A stretch of DNA of 34,438 nt, from positions 1 through 34,438 of the forward strand of contig JAILNQ010000057.1 of NCBI GenBank assembly GCA_024691425.1. The letters are read 5' to 3'. Positions within the stretch are counted from its first letter, which is position 1. Each line of letters starts with the position of its first letter. The DNA is from Lachnospiraceae bacterium. GTDB lineage: Bacteria > Bacillota > Clostridia > Lachnospirales > Lachnospiraceae. The notes below the pieces were generated by a model that worked only from the letters and a program-made list of their open reading frames with translations, was not told where the DNA came from and did not search any database. Of this stretch, positions 1 through 7,370 are shown piece after piece. Both the position numbers and the translations under genes were made by a program.

Positions 1-537
1 GATGCCGTTCTTCCGGAAGGATATGAAGTTTCAGAGTCAGCATTGCAGCGTGTGTTCGATGAGGATGACAGGGAAAAGGTAATCGGGAATGTCACTCAGA
101 ACGTTACCGATCTGGCGGATGCGTATCCCGATGTTGAGTTCTATTATTTCTTTACGCCTTATTCAGCGGCGTGGTGGAAAGTTACTTTAGAACAGGGAGT
201 ATTCGACAGGCAGATCGATGCCGAGAAGACTGCGATAGAAGAAATCTTAAAGCATCCGAACATAAAGCTTTTCTCGTTCAACTGCCTTACGGATATAACG
301 ACGGATCTGAACAACTATAAAGACATCTCGCATTACGGAGCATGGGTGAACACCCTGATGCTCCGGATGATGCATGATGATAAGTGCCTGCTGACATATG
401 AGAATTATGAAGAATACCTTCAGTCTGAGCGCGGATTCTACGGATCGTTCGACTACAGATCGCTCAAAACCCAGGAGGACTATGAGGACGATACCGAAGC
501 TTCGCGCATCATAACCGAAAAGTATATGAACGACTGA
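1..537 (+). CDS. SGNH/GDSL-hydrolase-like protein, C-terminal part (5' truncated by window edge)
   Basis: The reading frame is open from base 1 and ends at TGA 535-537, so only the last 178 residues are visible and the true start lies outside the window. The visible part has alternating beta/alpha character (EFYYFFTPYS, then IKLFSFN) and ends in the block YKDISHYGAWVN, which resembles the Asp-x-x-His element near the C-terminus of SGNH/GDSL hydrolases and DltD-like proteins. Such proteins often act on or near the cell envelope, for example in O-acylation, but the N-terminal Ser block and any signal peptide cannot be seen. Its stop codon directly abuts the stop codon of the convergent symporter gene. 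Family assignment is from motif recognition; the substrate is unknown. Confidence 0.6.
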   Translation, partial: DAVLPEGYEVSESALQRVFDEDDREKVIGNVTQNVTDLADAYPDVEFYYFFTPYSAAWWKVTLEQGVFDRQIDAEKTAIEEILKHPNIKLFSFNCLTDITTDLNNYKDISHYGAWVNTLMLRMMHDDKCLLTYENYEEYLQSERGFYGSFDYRSLKTQEDYEDDTEASRIITEKYMND

Positions 538-2184
538 TCATTTCTTATAAACTTCTTTATCTAGTTCGCCTGCGGAGCGCGCCACTATCGTGGTGACAAC
601 GACATCCCCTAAACAGTTGCTCATGCACAGGAACATACCGAGAAGGGGTCCTATTCCCATTACGAGTCCGACTGCTTCAGTCGGCACGCCGAGCTGCTCG
701 AGGAGCACTGAAAGACATATGACGGTACCGCCGGGCATTCCGGGAGCGCCCATGGAAAGAATGATTATGGTGATCGCCATAGTGATGAGTCCGCTGCTTG
801 AAACGGGAGTGCCGTACACTTTCGCAAGCGCGAGTGAGAAGACGGCGAGCTGAACGCAGGTTCCGTCCATGTTGAGCGTAGAACCGAGAGGAATGGAAAG
901 CCCGCATACCTTGTTGCTTATCCCGAGTTTCTTATGGCATACCGACATGTTCAGAGGTATAGCGGCGTTGCTCGATGCCATTGAGAACACCTGGAGCATT
1001 GTCGGCGCGTATTTTCTTATGAGCGGCCTCGGGTCAAGACGTCCGAGTATGATGACGAGCAGAAGATAGATGATTATCATGCAGAAAAGCCCGAAAATGA
1101 ACGAGCCGAACATTCCGACGATCGACAGGAGCGTTTCGGCTCCGGTAGCGACGATCATTGAAGCTGCTGAGCAGAAAATCGCGAGCGGCATGAACTTTAT
1201 TATCATGCTGGCTATCTTCATGAAAAGCTCGTTGCACGCATCGAACAGAGACCTTAAGACGACGGAATACTGTCCTATGAGGCCGGTCGCGACACCGCAG
1301 AGAACCGCAAGGAATATGAGCTGCGGCATGTTGTCATTGATGAACGGCTTAAGGAAGTTCGAAGGAGCGAGGTCTATGAGAAGATCCCTCAGCGAAAGGT
1401 TTGCTGAGTCTGATGCGTTCGCTGCGCCTTCAACGGTTGCGGCAAGTCCTGCCTGCCCCGGCTGGAACAGATAGAAAACACCGATCCCGACTGATACTGC
1501 GAATACCGTAGTCATGGTGTAGAGCAGGATCGTCCTTGCGCCGACCTTCCCGAGCTCGCGCAGGTTGGAAAATCCGCCGATGCACGTCACTATCGAGAAG
1601 AAGACGACAGGTGCGACTATAACTTTCAGTATGTTGATATATACGGTCTTTATCGGGGTTAAGACATAATAATCGAGCCCTTTGTTGAACGCCTCAGGTG
1701 CGAAGGCCGACAGGAGAAGTCCGATGATTACGGCCGCAAAAAGCGAAGCCAGTGTCATGTAGAGGAACATTCTCTTCGACTTGACCAGAGTCATCCTTAT
1801 GTGGTTGTATCCGTCCTTATGGCGGTATTTGAGATTTTCCGCGAACGAGCGGAGCATGATGTTGCGGATGACGTCGAGGGCATCACGGCCCATCTCGTCA
1901 TCTTCCGGAATCGCTGCCGACTCGATGTTGTCAAGAAGCGGGTATTCCACGCCGGGAGCGGACATTTCGATCGTTATGTTCCCGAGCATCTTATGGATGC
2001 TGACCCGGAGCTTTCCTTCGCCCTCTGAATGCGATACAAGGCTTCCGATAGCCTCCTCGGCGATGAGCGTGCTCTTCATCCCGTCGCTTGCGCTTATTCC
2101 GTATTCCGTAAGGCACTGCTGCACGAAACCGGCCGCATTTCCGACTTCCTGTTCCGTCAGTTCATAAACAGCTGCTTTTCTCAT
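538..2184 (-). CDS. Cation:dicarboxylate/amino-acid-type symporter (DAACS/SDF family) with N-terminal HATPase-like domain
   Basis: About 548 residues, some 130 longer than the usual 410-440 of the family. Residues ~1-135 look like a RsbW-type ATP-binding fold: an N-box-like EEAIGSLVSH and a closing DGYNHIRMTL strand; the Mg-binding Asn of the N-box is Ser and the G1 Asp-x-Gly is not evident, so it may not bind ATP. From ~138 on there is a membrane transporter with SSNAAIP, NMDGT and a C-terminal SNCLGD block typical of GltPh relatives. Substrate residues equivalent to GltPh D394 and R397 are Gly and Leu, while N401 and D405 are kept, so Na+ coupling is plausible but Asp/Glu as substrate is doubtful. 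Three ATGs occur in a row; the third (2184) is chosen because a GGGGG ribosome site lies 8 bases upstream. It is divergent from the amino-acid ABC operon. Confidence 0.88.
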   Translation of the reverse strand: MRKAAVYELTEQEVGNAAGFVQQCLTEYGISASDGMKSTLIAEEAIGSLVSHSEGEGKLRVSIHKMLGNITIEMSAPGVEYPLLDNIESAAIPEDDEMGRDALDVIRNIMLRSFAENLKYRHKDGYNHIRMTLVKSKRMFLYMTLASLFAAVIIGLLLSAFAPEAFNKGLDYYVLTPIKTVYINILKVIVAPVVFFSIVTCIGGFSNLRELGKVGARTILLYTMTTVFAVSVGIGVFYLFQPGQAGLAATVEGAANASDSANLSLRDLLIDLAPSNFLKPFINDNMPQLIFLAVLCGVATGLIGQYSVVLRSLFDACNELFMKIASMIIKFMPLAIFCSAASMIVATGAETLLSIVGMFGSFIFGLFCMIIIYLLLVIILGRLDPRPLIRKYAPTMLQVFSMASSNAAIPLNMSVCHKKLGISNKVCGLSIPLGSTLNMDGTCVQLAVFSLALAKVYGTPVSSSGLITMAITIIILSMGAPGMPGGTVICLSVLLEQLGVPTEAVGLVMGIGPLLGMFLCMSNCLGDVVVTTIVARSAGELDKEVYKK

Positions 2185-2199
2185 CATCATATCCCCCGC

Positions 2200-2212
2200 T
2201 CAGTTAAACTGA
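2200..2212. promoter_or_regulatory. 13-bp palindrome, candidate operator
   Basis: TCAGTTAAACTGA is a perfect 6-bp inverted repeat around one central base. It lies between the symporter's likely transcription start and its ribosome site, in the divergent intergenic space. A one-base centre suits a dimeric repressor site better than an RNA hairpin. No regulator is encoded nearby. Confidence 0.35.
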
Positions 2213-2232
2213 TTGATACGTTTCTGCCGCAT

Positions 2233-2241
2233 ATTGTACCA
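2233..2241 (-). promoter_or_regulatory. Extended -10 promoter of the symporter gene
   Basis: Read on the minus strand this is TGGTACAAT, i.e. a TGn extension plus TACAAT. No good -35 hexamer is present at 16-18 bases, which is usual for extended -10 promoters. It predicts a start near 2226 and a leader of about 40 bases carrying the GGGGG ribosome site. Confidence 0.5.
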
Positions 2242-2251
2242 TAAAATTACG

Positions 2252-2279
2252 TTGACCGCGAAATAAAGATGGATATAAT
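2252..2279 (+). promoter_or_regulatory. Sigma-A type promoter of the amino-acid ABC operon
   Basis: TTGACC (2252-2257) is followed after 16 bases by a perfect TATAAT (2274-2279). Counting the -10 hexamer as -12 to -7, +1 falls on base 2286, the A of the permease ATG. No ribosome site precedes that ATG, so the transcript is predicted to be leaderless. Confidence 0.75.
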
Positions 2280-2285
2280 TAAACC

Positions 2286-2960
2286 ATGAATGTCTGGCAG
2301 CTCTTGATAGAATCCTTTCCGAGGATAATACTGCCGGGACTGGCAATGACGGTCCCGCTTACGATTTTCGCGTTCGCGCTCGCTCTTGTCATAGCGGTCA
2401 TCACTGCGGTGATCGTATATGCCGACGTGCCTGTGCTTGCTTATATTGCGAGGATATACATATGGATGATCCGCGGAACGCCGCTGCTCGTCCAGCTGAT
2501 GGTCGGCTATTACGGCCCGTCAGCGTTCGGGATAAAACCGAACGGATTCGTCGTGGCAGTCATAGTATTTGCCATAAACGAAGGCGCCTACTGCGCGGAG
2601 ACGATAAGAGGATGCATGGAAGGAGTGTCGAAGGGCCAGCTCGAGGCCGGATACTGCGTCGGACTCAGCTATCCGAAGATCATGATCCACGTCATACTCC
2701 CGCAGGCTTTCAGAGCGGCATTCCCTGCGCTTTTCAATTCGATGATAAGCATGGTAAAAGATACTTCGCTGGCATCGAACATAACGGTCACGGAAATGTT
2801 CCTTGCAACGAGACAGATCGCGGGAAGGACATACCAGTTCCTTCCGCTGTATTTGGAAGTTGCATTCATATATCTCATGTTCTCCACGATACTCGAGCTG
2901 ATACAGAGACGCGGAGAAAAAAGGCTTGGAAGATATGACAGAGACGTTGCTGGAAGTTAA
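2286..2960 (+). CDS. Polar amino-acid ABC transporter permease (His/Glu/Gln/Arg/opine family)
   Basis: A 224-residue inner-membrane permease of the HisM/GlnP type. It starts with an amphipathic stretch and a first membrane span (LTIFAFALALVIAVITAVIV), carries the early IRGTPLLVQL block typical of this family, and has the EAA loop (EGVSKGQLEAGYCVGLSY...ILPQAFRAAFP) that docks to the ATPase. Length and start agree with family members, which supports ATG 2286 although no Shine-Dalgarno sequence is present. It overlaps the ATPase gene by 26 bases. Together with the next two genes it forms a complete importer for a polar amino acid; the actual substrate cannot be read from sequence. Confidence 0.95.
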   Translation: MNVWQLLIESFPRIILPGLAMTVPLTIFAFALALVIAVITAVIVYADVPVLAYIARIYIWMIRGTPLLVQLMVGYYGPSAFGIKPNGFVVAVIVFAINEGAYCAETIRGCMEGVSKGQLEAGYCVGLSYPKIMIHVILPQAFRAAFPALFNSMISMVKDTSLASNITVTEMFLATRQIAGRTYQFLPLYLEVAFIYLMFSTILELIQRRGEKRLGRYDRDVAGS

Positions 2961-3702
2961 GAATCTGCATAAGACTTTTGATCACGCCGAGGTGTTAAAG
3001 GGAGTGAGCCTCAGCGTCATGCCGGGAGAAGTCGTTGCGATAGTAGGACCATCGGGCGCCGGAAAGACGACGCTGCTGCGCTGCCTTAACATGCTGGAGA
3101 GAGCAGATGCGGGTGAGCTTGTCTTTGACGGAGAACATTATGATCCGGCAGGATTTGGCCGCAGGGAAGCTTCAAAGCTTCATAAGAAGACAGGCTTCGT
3201 ATTTCAGGATTACAATCTTTTTGCGAACAAGACCGCGATGGAAAATGTAACTCTCGGCCTTACATCAGGCAGGGGGATGAACAGGCACAAGGCGGAAGAG
3301 ATAGCCGCAGAAATGCTCCGCAAGGTCGGAATGGAGGAAAAATCGGACAGGTTCCCGCTGCATCTTTCGGGCGGCCAGCAGCAGAGAGTGGCAATAGCCA
3401 GGGCGCTCGCTGCGGATCCGAAGATCATATATTTCGATGAGCCGACTTCAGCGCTCGATCCGGAACTTACCGGGGAAGTGCTCGAGGTTATAAGGAAGCT
3501 GAAAGATTCCGGAATCACGATGATGATAGTCACTCATGAACTGTCATTCGCAAGGGATGTTAGCACCAGGATGATCTTCATGGAAGAAGGTTCGATCATA
3601 GAAGAAGGAAACACCAGGGAGTTCTTCGCCGATCCGAAGAACGAAAGGACAAGAGCCTTTATAGGAATGAACGTGGACGGCACCGAAAAGGAGGAACAAT
3701 GA
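2935..3702 (+). CDS. Polar amino-acid ABC transporter ATP-binding protein (GlnQ-like)
   Basis: A 255-residue ABC ATPase that powers the importer. Walker A is GPSGAGKTT (residues 38-46), the Q-loop is in FVFQDYNLF, the signature is LSGGQQQR, Walker B is IIYFDEPT with the D-loop SALD following, and the switch His is in VTHE. ATG 2935 is preferred over an in-frame TTG nine bases upstream because MTETLLEVKNL matches how such proteins begin. Start and stop overlap both neighbours (permease by 26 bases; binding protein through ATGA), implying translational coupling in a single operon. Confidence 0.95.
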   Translation: MTETLLEVKNLHKTFDHAEVLKGVSLSVMPGEVVAIVGPSGAGKTTLLRCLNMLERADAGELVFDGEHYDPAGFGRREASKLHKKTGFVFQDYNLFANKTAMENVTLGLTSGRGMNRHKAEEIAAEMLRKVGMEEKSDRFPLHLSGGQQQRVAIARALAADPKIIYFDEPTSALDPELTGEVLEVIRKLKDSGITMMIVTHELSFARDVSTRMIFMEEGSIIEEGNTREFFADPKNERTRAFIGMNVDGTEKEEQ

Positions 3703-4502
3703 AAAAGACAGCAGTGATCGCGATGGCAGCTCTCGCACTCGTTCTTGCGGGATGCTCTTCATCAGGCAATGCCGGAGATCATCTTGAGCGCATAAAGGCC
3801 GCCGGGAAGATCACGGTCGCGACGGAAGGTGCTTGGTCGCCTTTTACTTATCATGATGAGACTACGAATGAGCTCGTAGGTTTCGATGTCGAGGTCGCAA
3901 AGGAAATAGCGAAGAGGATCGGGGTTGAAGCTGAATTCGCTGAAGGTGATTTTGACGGGGGGCTCACGGGAGTTTCGCAGGGGACTTTCGATATGATGGC
4001 GAACGGCGTGGATGTTACGGACGACAGAAGGCAGACGTTCGATTTCACGGACGCGTATGCTTTTGACAGGGCGGTTCTCGTAACCCGTGCCGACAATAAT
4101 GACATTCATACATTTGAGGATCTTGCAGGACGCAAGACCGCGAACTCGGTAGGCTCCACATACGCGCAGATGGGCGAAAAGATGGGAGCCGAAGTCGTTA
4201 ACGTGCCTACGCTCGGAGAGACGATGGAACTTGTTCTCAACGGTACGGCGGATGCAACGATAAATGCGAACACATCGGTACGTGACTATCTGAACACAAC
4301 AGGGAACACTGAACTTGCGGTAGCGGCTGTTGATGAGGAACTGACAGAATATGCCGTGCCTCTTAAAAAAGGCGAGGACAACGACAGCTTAAGACAGGCG
4401 ATAAATGATGCTATTTCTGAGATGAGAGCGGATGGCACGCTGTCAGAAATATCGATGAAGTATTTCGGATCCGACATCACTAAAGAATCGGCAGGTGACT
4501 GA
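3699..4502 (+). CDS. Amino-acid ABC transporter substrate-binding lipoprotein (SBP_bac_3 family)
   Basis: 267 residues. The N-terminus is a lipoprotein signal: charged MKKT, a hydrophobic core and the lipobox LAGC with Cys19 as the lipidated residue. The mature part has the family pattern: RIKAAGKITVATEGAWSPFT, then FDVEVAKEIAKRIG, FDMMANGVDVT with the ligand-contact region, and YFGSDI at the end. It should be anchored outside the membrane and deliver a polar amino acid to the permease-ATPase pair. The ATG overlaps the ATPase stop (ATGA) and is preceded by AAGGAGGAAC-like sequence. The ligand is not predictable; cystine, glutamine and arginine binders all look similar. Confidence 0.94.
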   Translation: MKKTAVIAMAALALVLAGCSSSGNAGDHLERIKAAGKITVATEGAWSPFTYHDETTNELVGFDVEVAKEIAKRIGVEAEFAEGDFDGGLTGVSQGTFDMMANGVDVTDDRRQTFDFTDAYAFDRAVLVTRADNNDIHTFEDLAGRKTANSVGSTYAQMGEKMGAEVVNVPTLGETMELVLNGTADATINANTSVRDYLNTTGNTELAVAAVDEELTEYAVPLKKGEDNDSLRQAINDAISEMRADGTLSEISMKYFGSDITKESAGD

Positions 4503-4506
4503 CATC

Positions 4507-5229
4507 ATGTACGAATACAGAAAACGGATCGGATTCAGCGAATGCGGCACTGACAGGATTTTCACGGTTACATCACTCATTGACGCTTTCCAGGACTGCT
4601 CGACGTTCCAGTCCGAGGATGCAGGAGCAGGCTTTGACGTGCTCGCCGCGCAGAAGCTTTTATGGGTTATAAACTACTGGGAGATAGAAATAGACAGGCT
4701 TCCGAAGCTCTGCGAATACGTCACGGTCGGAACTTTTCCATATAGTTTCAAGGGATGCTTCGGCCTCAGGAATTTCTATCTGAAGGATGAGGGCGGACAG
4801 TATATCGTGAAGGCGAATTCGATGTGGACACTCATAAACATCGACAATGCTCATCCGGTAAAGGCCCCGGATTTCATACATGAAGCTTATACGATAGAGC
4901 CGAAGCTTTCCATGAGCTACAGCACGAGAAAGGTGCTGATTCCCGAGGGAGGTGACGTTACCTGCGAGAAGAAGGATCCGATAAGGATACAGCGCCACCA
5001 CCTTGACAGCAATAACCATATGAACAACGGACAGTATGTGAAGCTCGCGATGTCTGAGCTCGGAAGGTGCTCTGTTTCATCGCTTCGGATAGACTACAGG
5101 CAGCAGGCGAAGCTTAACGATGAAATATTTCCGGCGGTATATGCAAAAGGGAACGAGAGGTGCGTAGCGCTTTATGATGTCAACGGGAAGCCGTATTCGG
5201 TTTCGCAGTTCATGCTGAGAGAAGGCTGA
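4507..5229 (+). CDS. Acyl-ACP thioesterase (FatA/TesA-type, PF01643)
   Basis: 240 residues forming two hot-dog folds. It hydrolyses acyl-ACP to release free fatty acid in the cytoplasm. The start MYEYRKRIGFSECG and the early SLIDAFQDCSTFQSED segment are typical of the bacterial enzymes, as is the HLDSNNHMNNGQYV block, which holds the conserved Asn-x-His pair. ATG 4507 is chosen because AGGTGA sits 8 bases upstream; an in-frame GTG at 4495 overlaps the preceding stop. It is packed behind the amino-acid importer and so probably cotranscribed, though no functional link is evident. Confidence 0.92.
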   Translation: MYEYRKRIGFSECGTDRIFTVTSLIDAFQDCSTFQSEDAGAGFDVLAAQKLLWVINYWEIEIDRLPKLCEYVTVGTFPYSFKGCFGLRNFYLKDEGGQYIVKANSMWTLINIDNAHPVKAPDFIHEAYTIEPKLSMSYSTRKVLIPEGGDVTCEKKDPIRIQRHHLDSNNHMNNGQYVKLAMSELGRCSVSSLRIDYRQQAKLNDEIFPAVYAKGNERCVALYDVNGKPYSVSQFMLREG

Positions 5230-5262
5230 TAAGACACATTTGTAAACAGAACGGTGTGATGA

Positions 5263-5301
5263 CAGACTGCTGAGCTGACAAAAAAGGAGAAGGGCAGTCT
5301 G
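5263..5301 (+). other. Stem-loop in the leader of the LUD gene
   Basis: CAGACTGC (5263-5270) pairs perfectly with GCAGTCTG (5294-5301), enclosing a 23-base purine-rich loop that holds AAAAAAGGAGAAG. No U-run follows, so it is not an intrinsic terminator. A second AAGGAGGG downstream serves the start codon. Confidence 0.4.
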
Positions 5302-5332
5302 GTAACAGAGAAGAAAAAGGAGGGTAACTACT

Positions 5333-5971
5333 GTGGATGCTAACAAGAAAACTTTCTACAGGAATCAGGCGCAGACGATAATCAAGAAACTTGAGATGCG
5401 CAAGATGGAAGGCTACTATGCCGACACGATGGAAGAGGCGTGCGAGAAAGTGCTCGAGCTCATCGGGAAAGAGCCGAAGACGGTTGCTTACGGCGGGTCG
5501 ATGACGATAGACAATTCGTCCCTGAAGCAGATGATAAAAGACAGAGGACATGATCTTATCATAAGGGAGAACTATAAGACCGACGATGAGATGAAAGAAC
5601 TCAAGGCGAAGATGATAAACGCCGACACGTTCATGATGAGCACGAATGCGATAACGCTCGACGGTGAGCTTATTAACATAGACGGCAGGGGAAACAGGGT
5701 AAGCTTCCTGATCTACGGGCCTTCACAGGTCATAGTCATAGCAGGAATGAACAAGGCCGTAAAAGACGTAAACGCGGGGATCGAACGTACAAGAAACGTT
5801 GCGTCCCCCGCGAATACGGTAAGGCTTAACTGTGATACTCCGTGTGCCAGGATCGGCAGATGCGGAGACTGCCTCGAGCATACGATCTGCTGTCAGACAG
5901 TTATTACAAGATCGTCAATGATCCCGGGCAGGATAAAAGTCATTCTTGTCGGAGAGGATCTGGGATATTAG
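5333..5971 (+). CDS. LUD domain protein (lactate-utilisation/DUF162 family)
   Basis: 212 residues of the LUD superfamily (LutC/YkgG relatives), built on a fold that binds small substrates. Visible family features are the N-terminal helix with [12 protein letters not shown], the [14 protein letters not shown] block, the TGANAIT-like segment [22 protein letters not shown], and a Cys-rich C-terminal part ([15 protein letters not shown]...ICC) found in the clostridial branch. Start is GTG 5333, supported by AAGGAGGG about 9 bases upstream. Its 3' end overlaps the convergent spoVG by 32 bases. LutA/LutB partners are absent, so a lactate role is not supported; the function of these single LUD proteins is not established. 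Confidence 0.85.
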   Translation: MDANKKTFYRNQAQTIIKKLEMRKMEGYYADTMEEACEKVLELIGKEPKTVAYGGSMTIDNSSLKQMIKDRGHDLIIRENYKTDDEMKELKAKMINADTFMMSTNAITLDGELINIDGRGNRVSFLIYGPSQVIVIAGMNKAVKDVNAGIERTRNVASPANTVRLNCDTPCARIGRCGDCLEHTICCQTVITRSSMIPGRIKVILVGEDLGY

Positions 5972-6227
5972 AAGCAAGCTGCTTCTCGTACTCGTCGAGG
6001 ATCGCTTTCTGCAGAACCTCACGGGACTCATGAGAGATCGGATGCGCGATGTCGCGATATGCCCCTTCGGGCGTTTTGCGGCTCGGCATCGCGATGAACA
6101 GTCCTTTATCCCCTTCGATTATCTTTATGTCATGCACTGCGAATTCATTGTCGAGGGTAACGGAAGCAACAGCTTTCATATTTCCCTCTTTTGACATGAT
6201 CCGGATCCTGACATCAGTAATGTTCAT
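5940..6227 (-). CDS. spoVG: Septation regulator SpoVG
   Basis: 95 residues matching SpoVG over its length: MNITDVRIR at the start, [19 protein letters not shown], then the [10 protein letters not shown] core and [12 protein letters not shown]. SpoVG is a small nucleic-acid-binding regulator that influences septation, sporulation and envelope functions in Firmicutes. ATG 6227 is used because AAGGA lies 7-8 bases upstream; an in-frame TTG two codons earlier is too close to it. It is the last gene of a glgC-glgD-spoVG unit (24 bases after glgD) and its 3' end is antisense to the end of the LUD gene. Confidence 0.96.
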   Translation of the reverse strand: MNITDVRIRIMSKEGNMKAVASVTLDNEFAVHDIKIIEGDKGLFIAMPSRKTPEGAYRDIAHPISHESREVLQKAILDEYEKQLASNIPDPLRQE

Positions 6228-6251
6228 TTTCAAATCCTTCTTTCTTCTTCA

Positions 6252-7370
6252 TCAGAATACGTAACGGTCACTCTTTTCTATGACAACCTTAGGTCCTTCC
6301 TCACCCTTGTAGTACGAGTTGGCAAGGATCGTGCCGCCGCTTTCTATGATGCAGTTTTCGATATAGGTGTTGTCCCCGATGTAGACATCATTGAGAATGA
6401 TGGAATTCTTGATCGTGCAGTTGCTGCCGACGAATACTTTCTTGAAAAGAAGAGATCCTTCGACCGTGCCGTTTATAATGGCACCGGAAGCAACGAGCGA
6501 ATTGCGCACGTTCGAGCCGACATTGTACTTTGCCGGAGGAAGGTCATCGACCTTCGTATATACATCGGGATATTCCCTGAAGAAGAAATCACGCACTTCC
6601 TTTTTGAGGAAATCCATGTTCGTGCGGTAGTAATCGTCGACAGAAGCGATGTTGCTCCAGTACGTCTTGATCTTATAGCCGCAGATCTTCTTGATGTTCA
6701 TGTATCTGATGAGGATATCTCTTACGAAATCAAAACGCTCTTCCTCTGCGCACTTTTCGATCAGCTCTATGAGAAGCCTTCTTCTTATAACGTAGATTCC
6801 GCATGAAACGAGAGTCGTCTTGGCGGAGATGGGCTTCTCCTCGAAGTCGACTACCTGCATCTCATCATTGAGCCTTACCATTCCGAAACGCTCGCAGTCC
6901 TTCGGATCATGTATCTCCGAGCATACAAGGGAAATGTCGGCGCCCTTCTCGATGTGGAACTCGAGAAGCTCGTTGTAATCCATCTTGTATATTCCGTCAC
7001 CGGAGGCTATTACGACATAAGGTTCATGGCTTTCCTTGAGGAAAGCGAGATTCTGGTAGATCGAATCTGCCGTGCCCCTGTACCAGAAGTTGTTGTCGCT
7101 CGTGACCGTAGGGGTGAAAATATGAAGTCCGCCCTGCTTACGGCCGAAATCCCACCATTTTGATGAGCTCAAGTGCTCATGGAGACTACCCGCATTGTAC
7201 TGGGTGATGACACCGACCTTAGTGATACGGGAATTCGTCATGTTGCTGAGGGCAAAATCGATCGCCCTGTAGTTACCGGCAACAGGCATTGCGGCGATGG
7301 CGCGCTTTTGTGAAAGGTCCTTCATCCTGTATGTGTTGCCGCCTGCTAAAATAAGTCCGATCGCTCTCAC
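6252..7370 (-). CDS. glgD: Glucose-1-phosphate adenylyltransferase, GlgD subunit
   Basis: 372 residues. A nucleotidyltransferase domain (LILAGG at the start, [21 protein letters not shown]) is followed by a left-handed beta-helix of hexapeptide repeats ([27 protein letters not shown]). The glycine-rich nucleotide loop of GlgC is replaced by [10 protein letters not shown], which is the mark of the regulatory GlgD paralogue. It pairs with GlgC to make ADP-glucose for glycogen. The start is GTG 7370, overlapping the glgC stop as GTGA, so the two subunits are translationally coupled. No glycogen synthase or branching enzyme is in the window. Confidence 0.95.
   Translation of the reverse strand: MRAIGLILAGGNTYRMKDLSQKRAIAAMPVAGNYRAIDFALSNMTNSRITKVGVITQYNAGSLHEHLSSSKWWDFGRKQGGLHIFTPTVTSDNNFWYRGTADSIYQNLAFLKESHEPYVVIASGDGIYKMDYNELLEFHIEKGADISLVCSEIHDPKDCERFGMVRLNDEMQVVDFEEKPISAKTTLVSCGIYVIRRRLLIELIEKCAEEERFDFVRDILIRYMNIKKICGYKIKTYWSNIASVDDYYRTNMDFLKKEVRDFFFREYPDVYTKVDDLPPAKYNVGSNVRNSLVASGAIINGTVEGSLLFKKVFVGSNCTIKNSIILNDVYIGDNTYIENCIIESGGTILANSYYKGEEGPKVVIEKSDRYVF

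Noticed and set aside
5970-5986. Hairpin AGAAGCA-AGC-TGCTTCT as bidirectional terminator
   Set aside because: No U-run follows on either strand, and it is within spoVG coding sequence.
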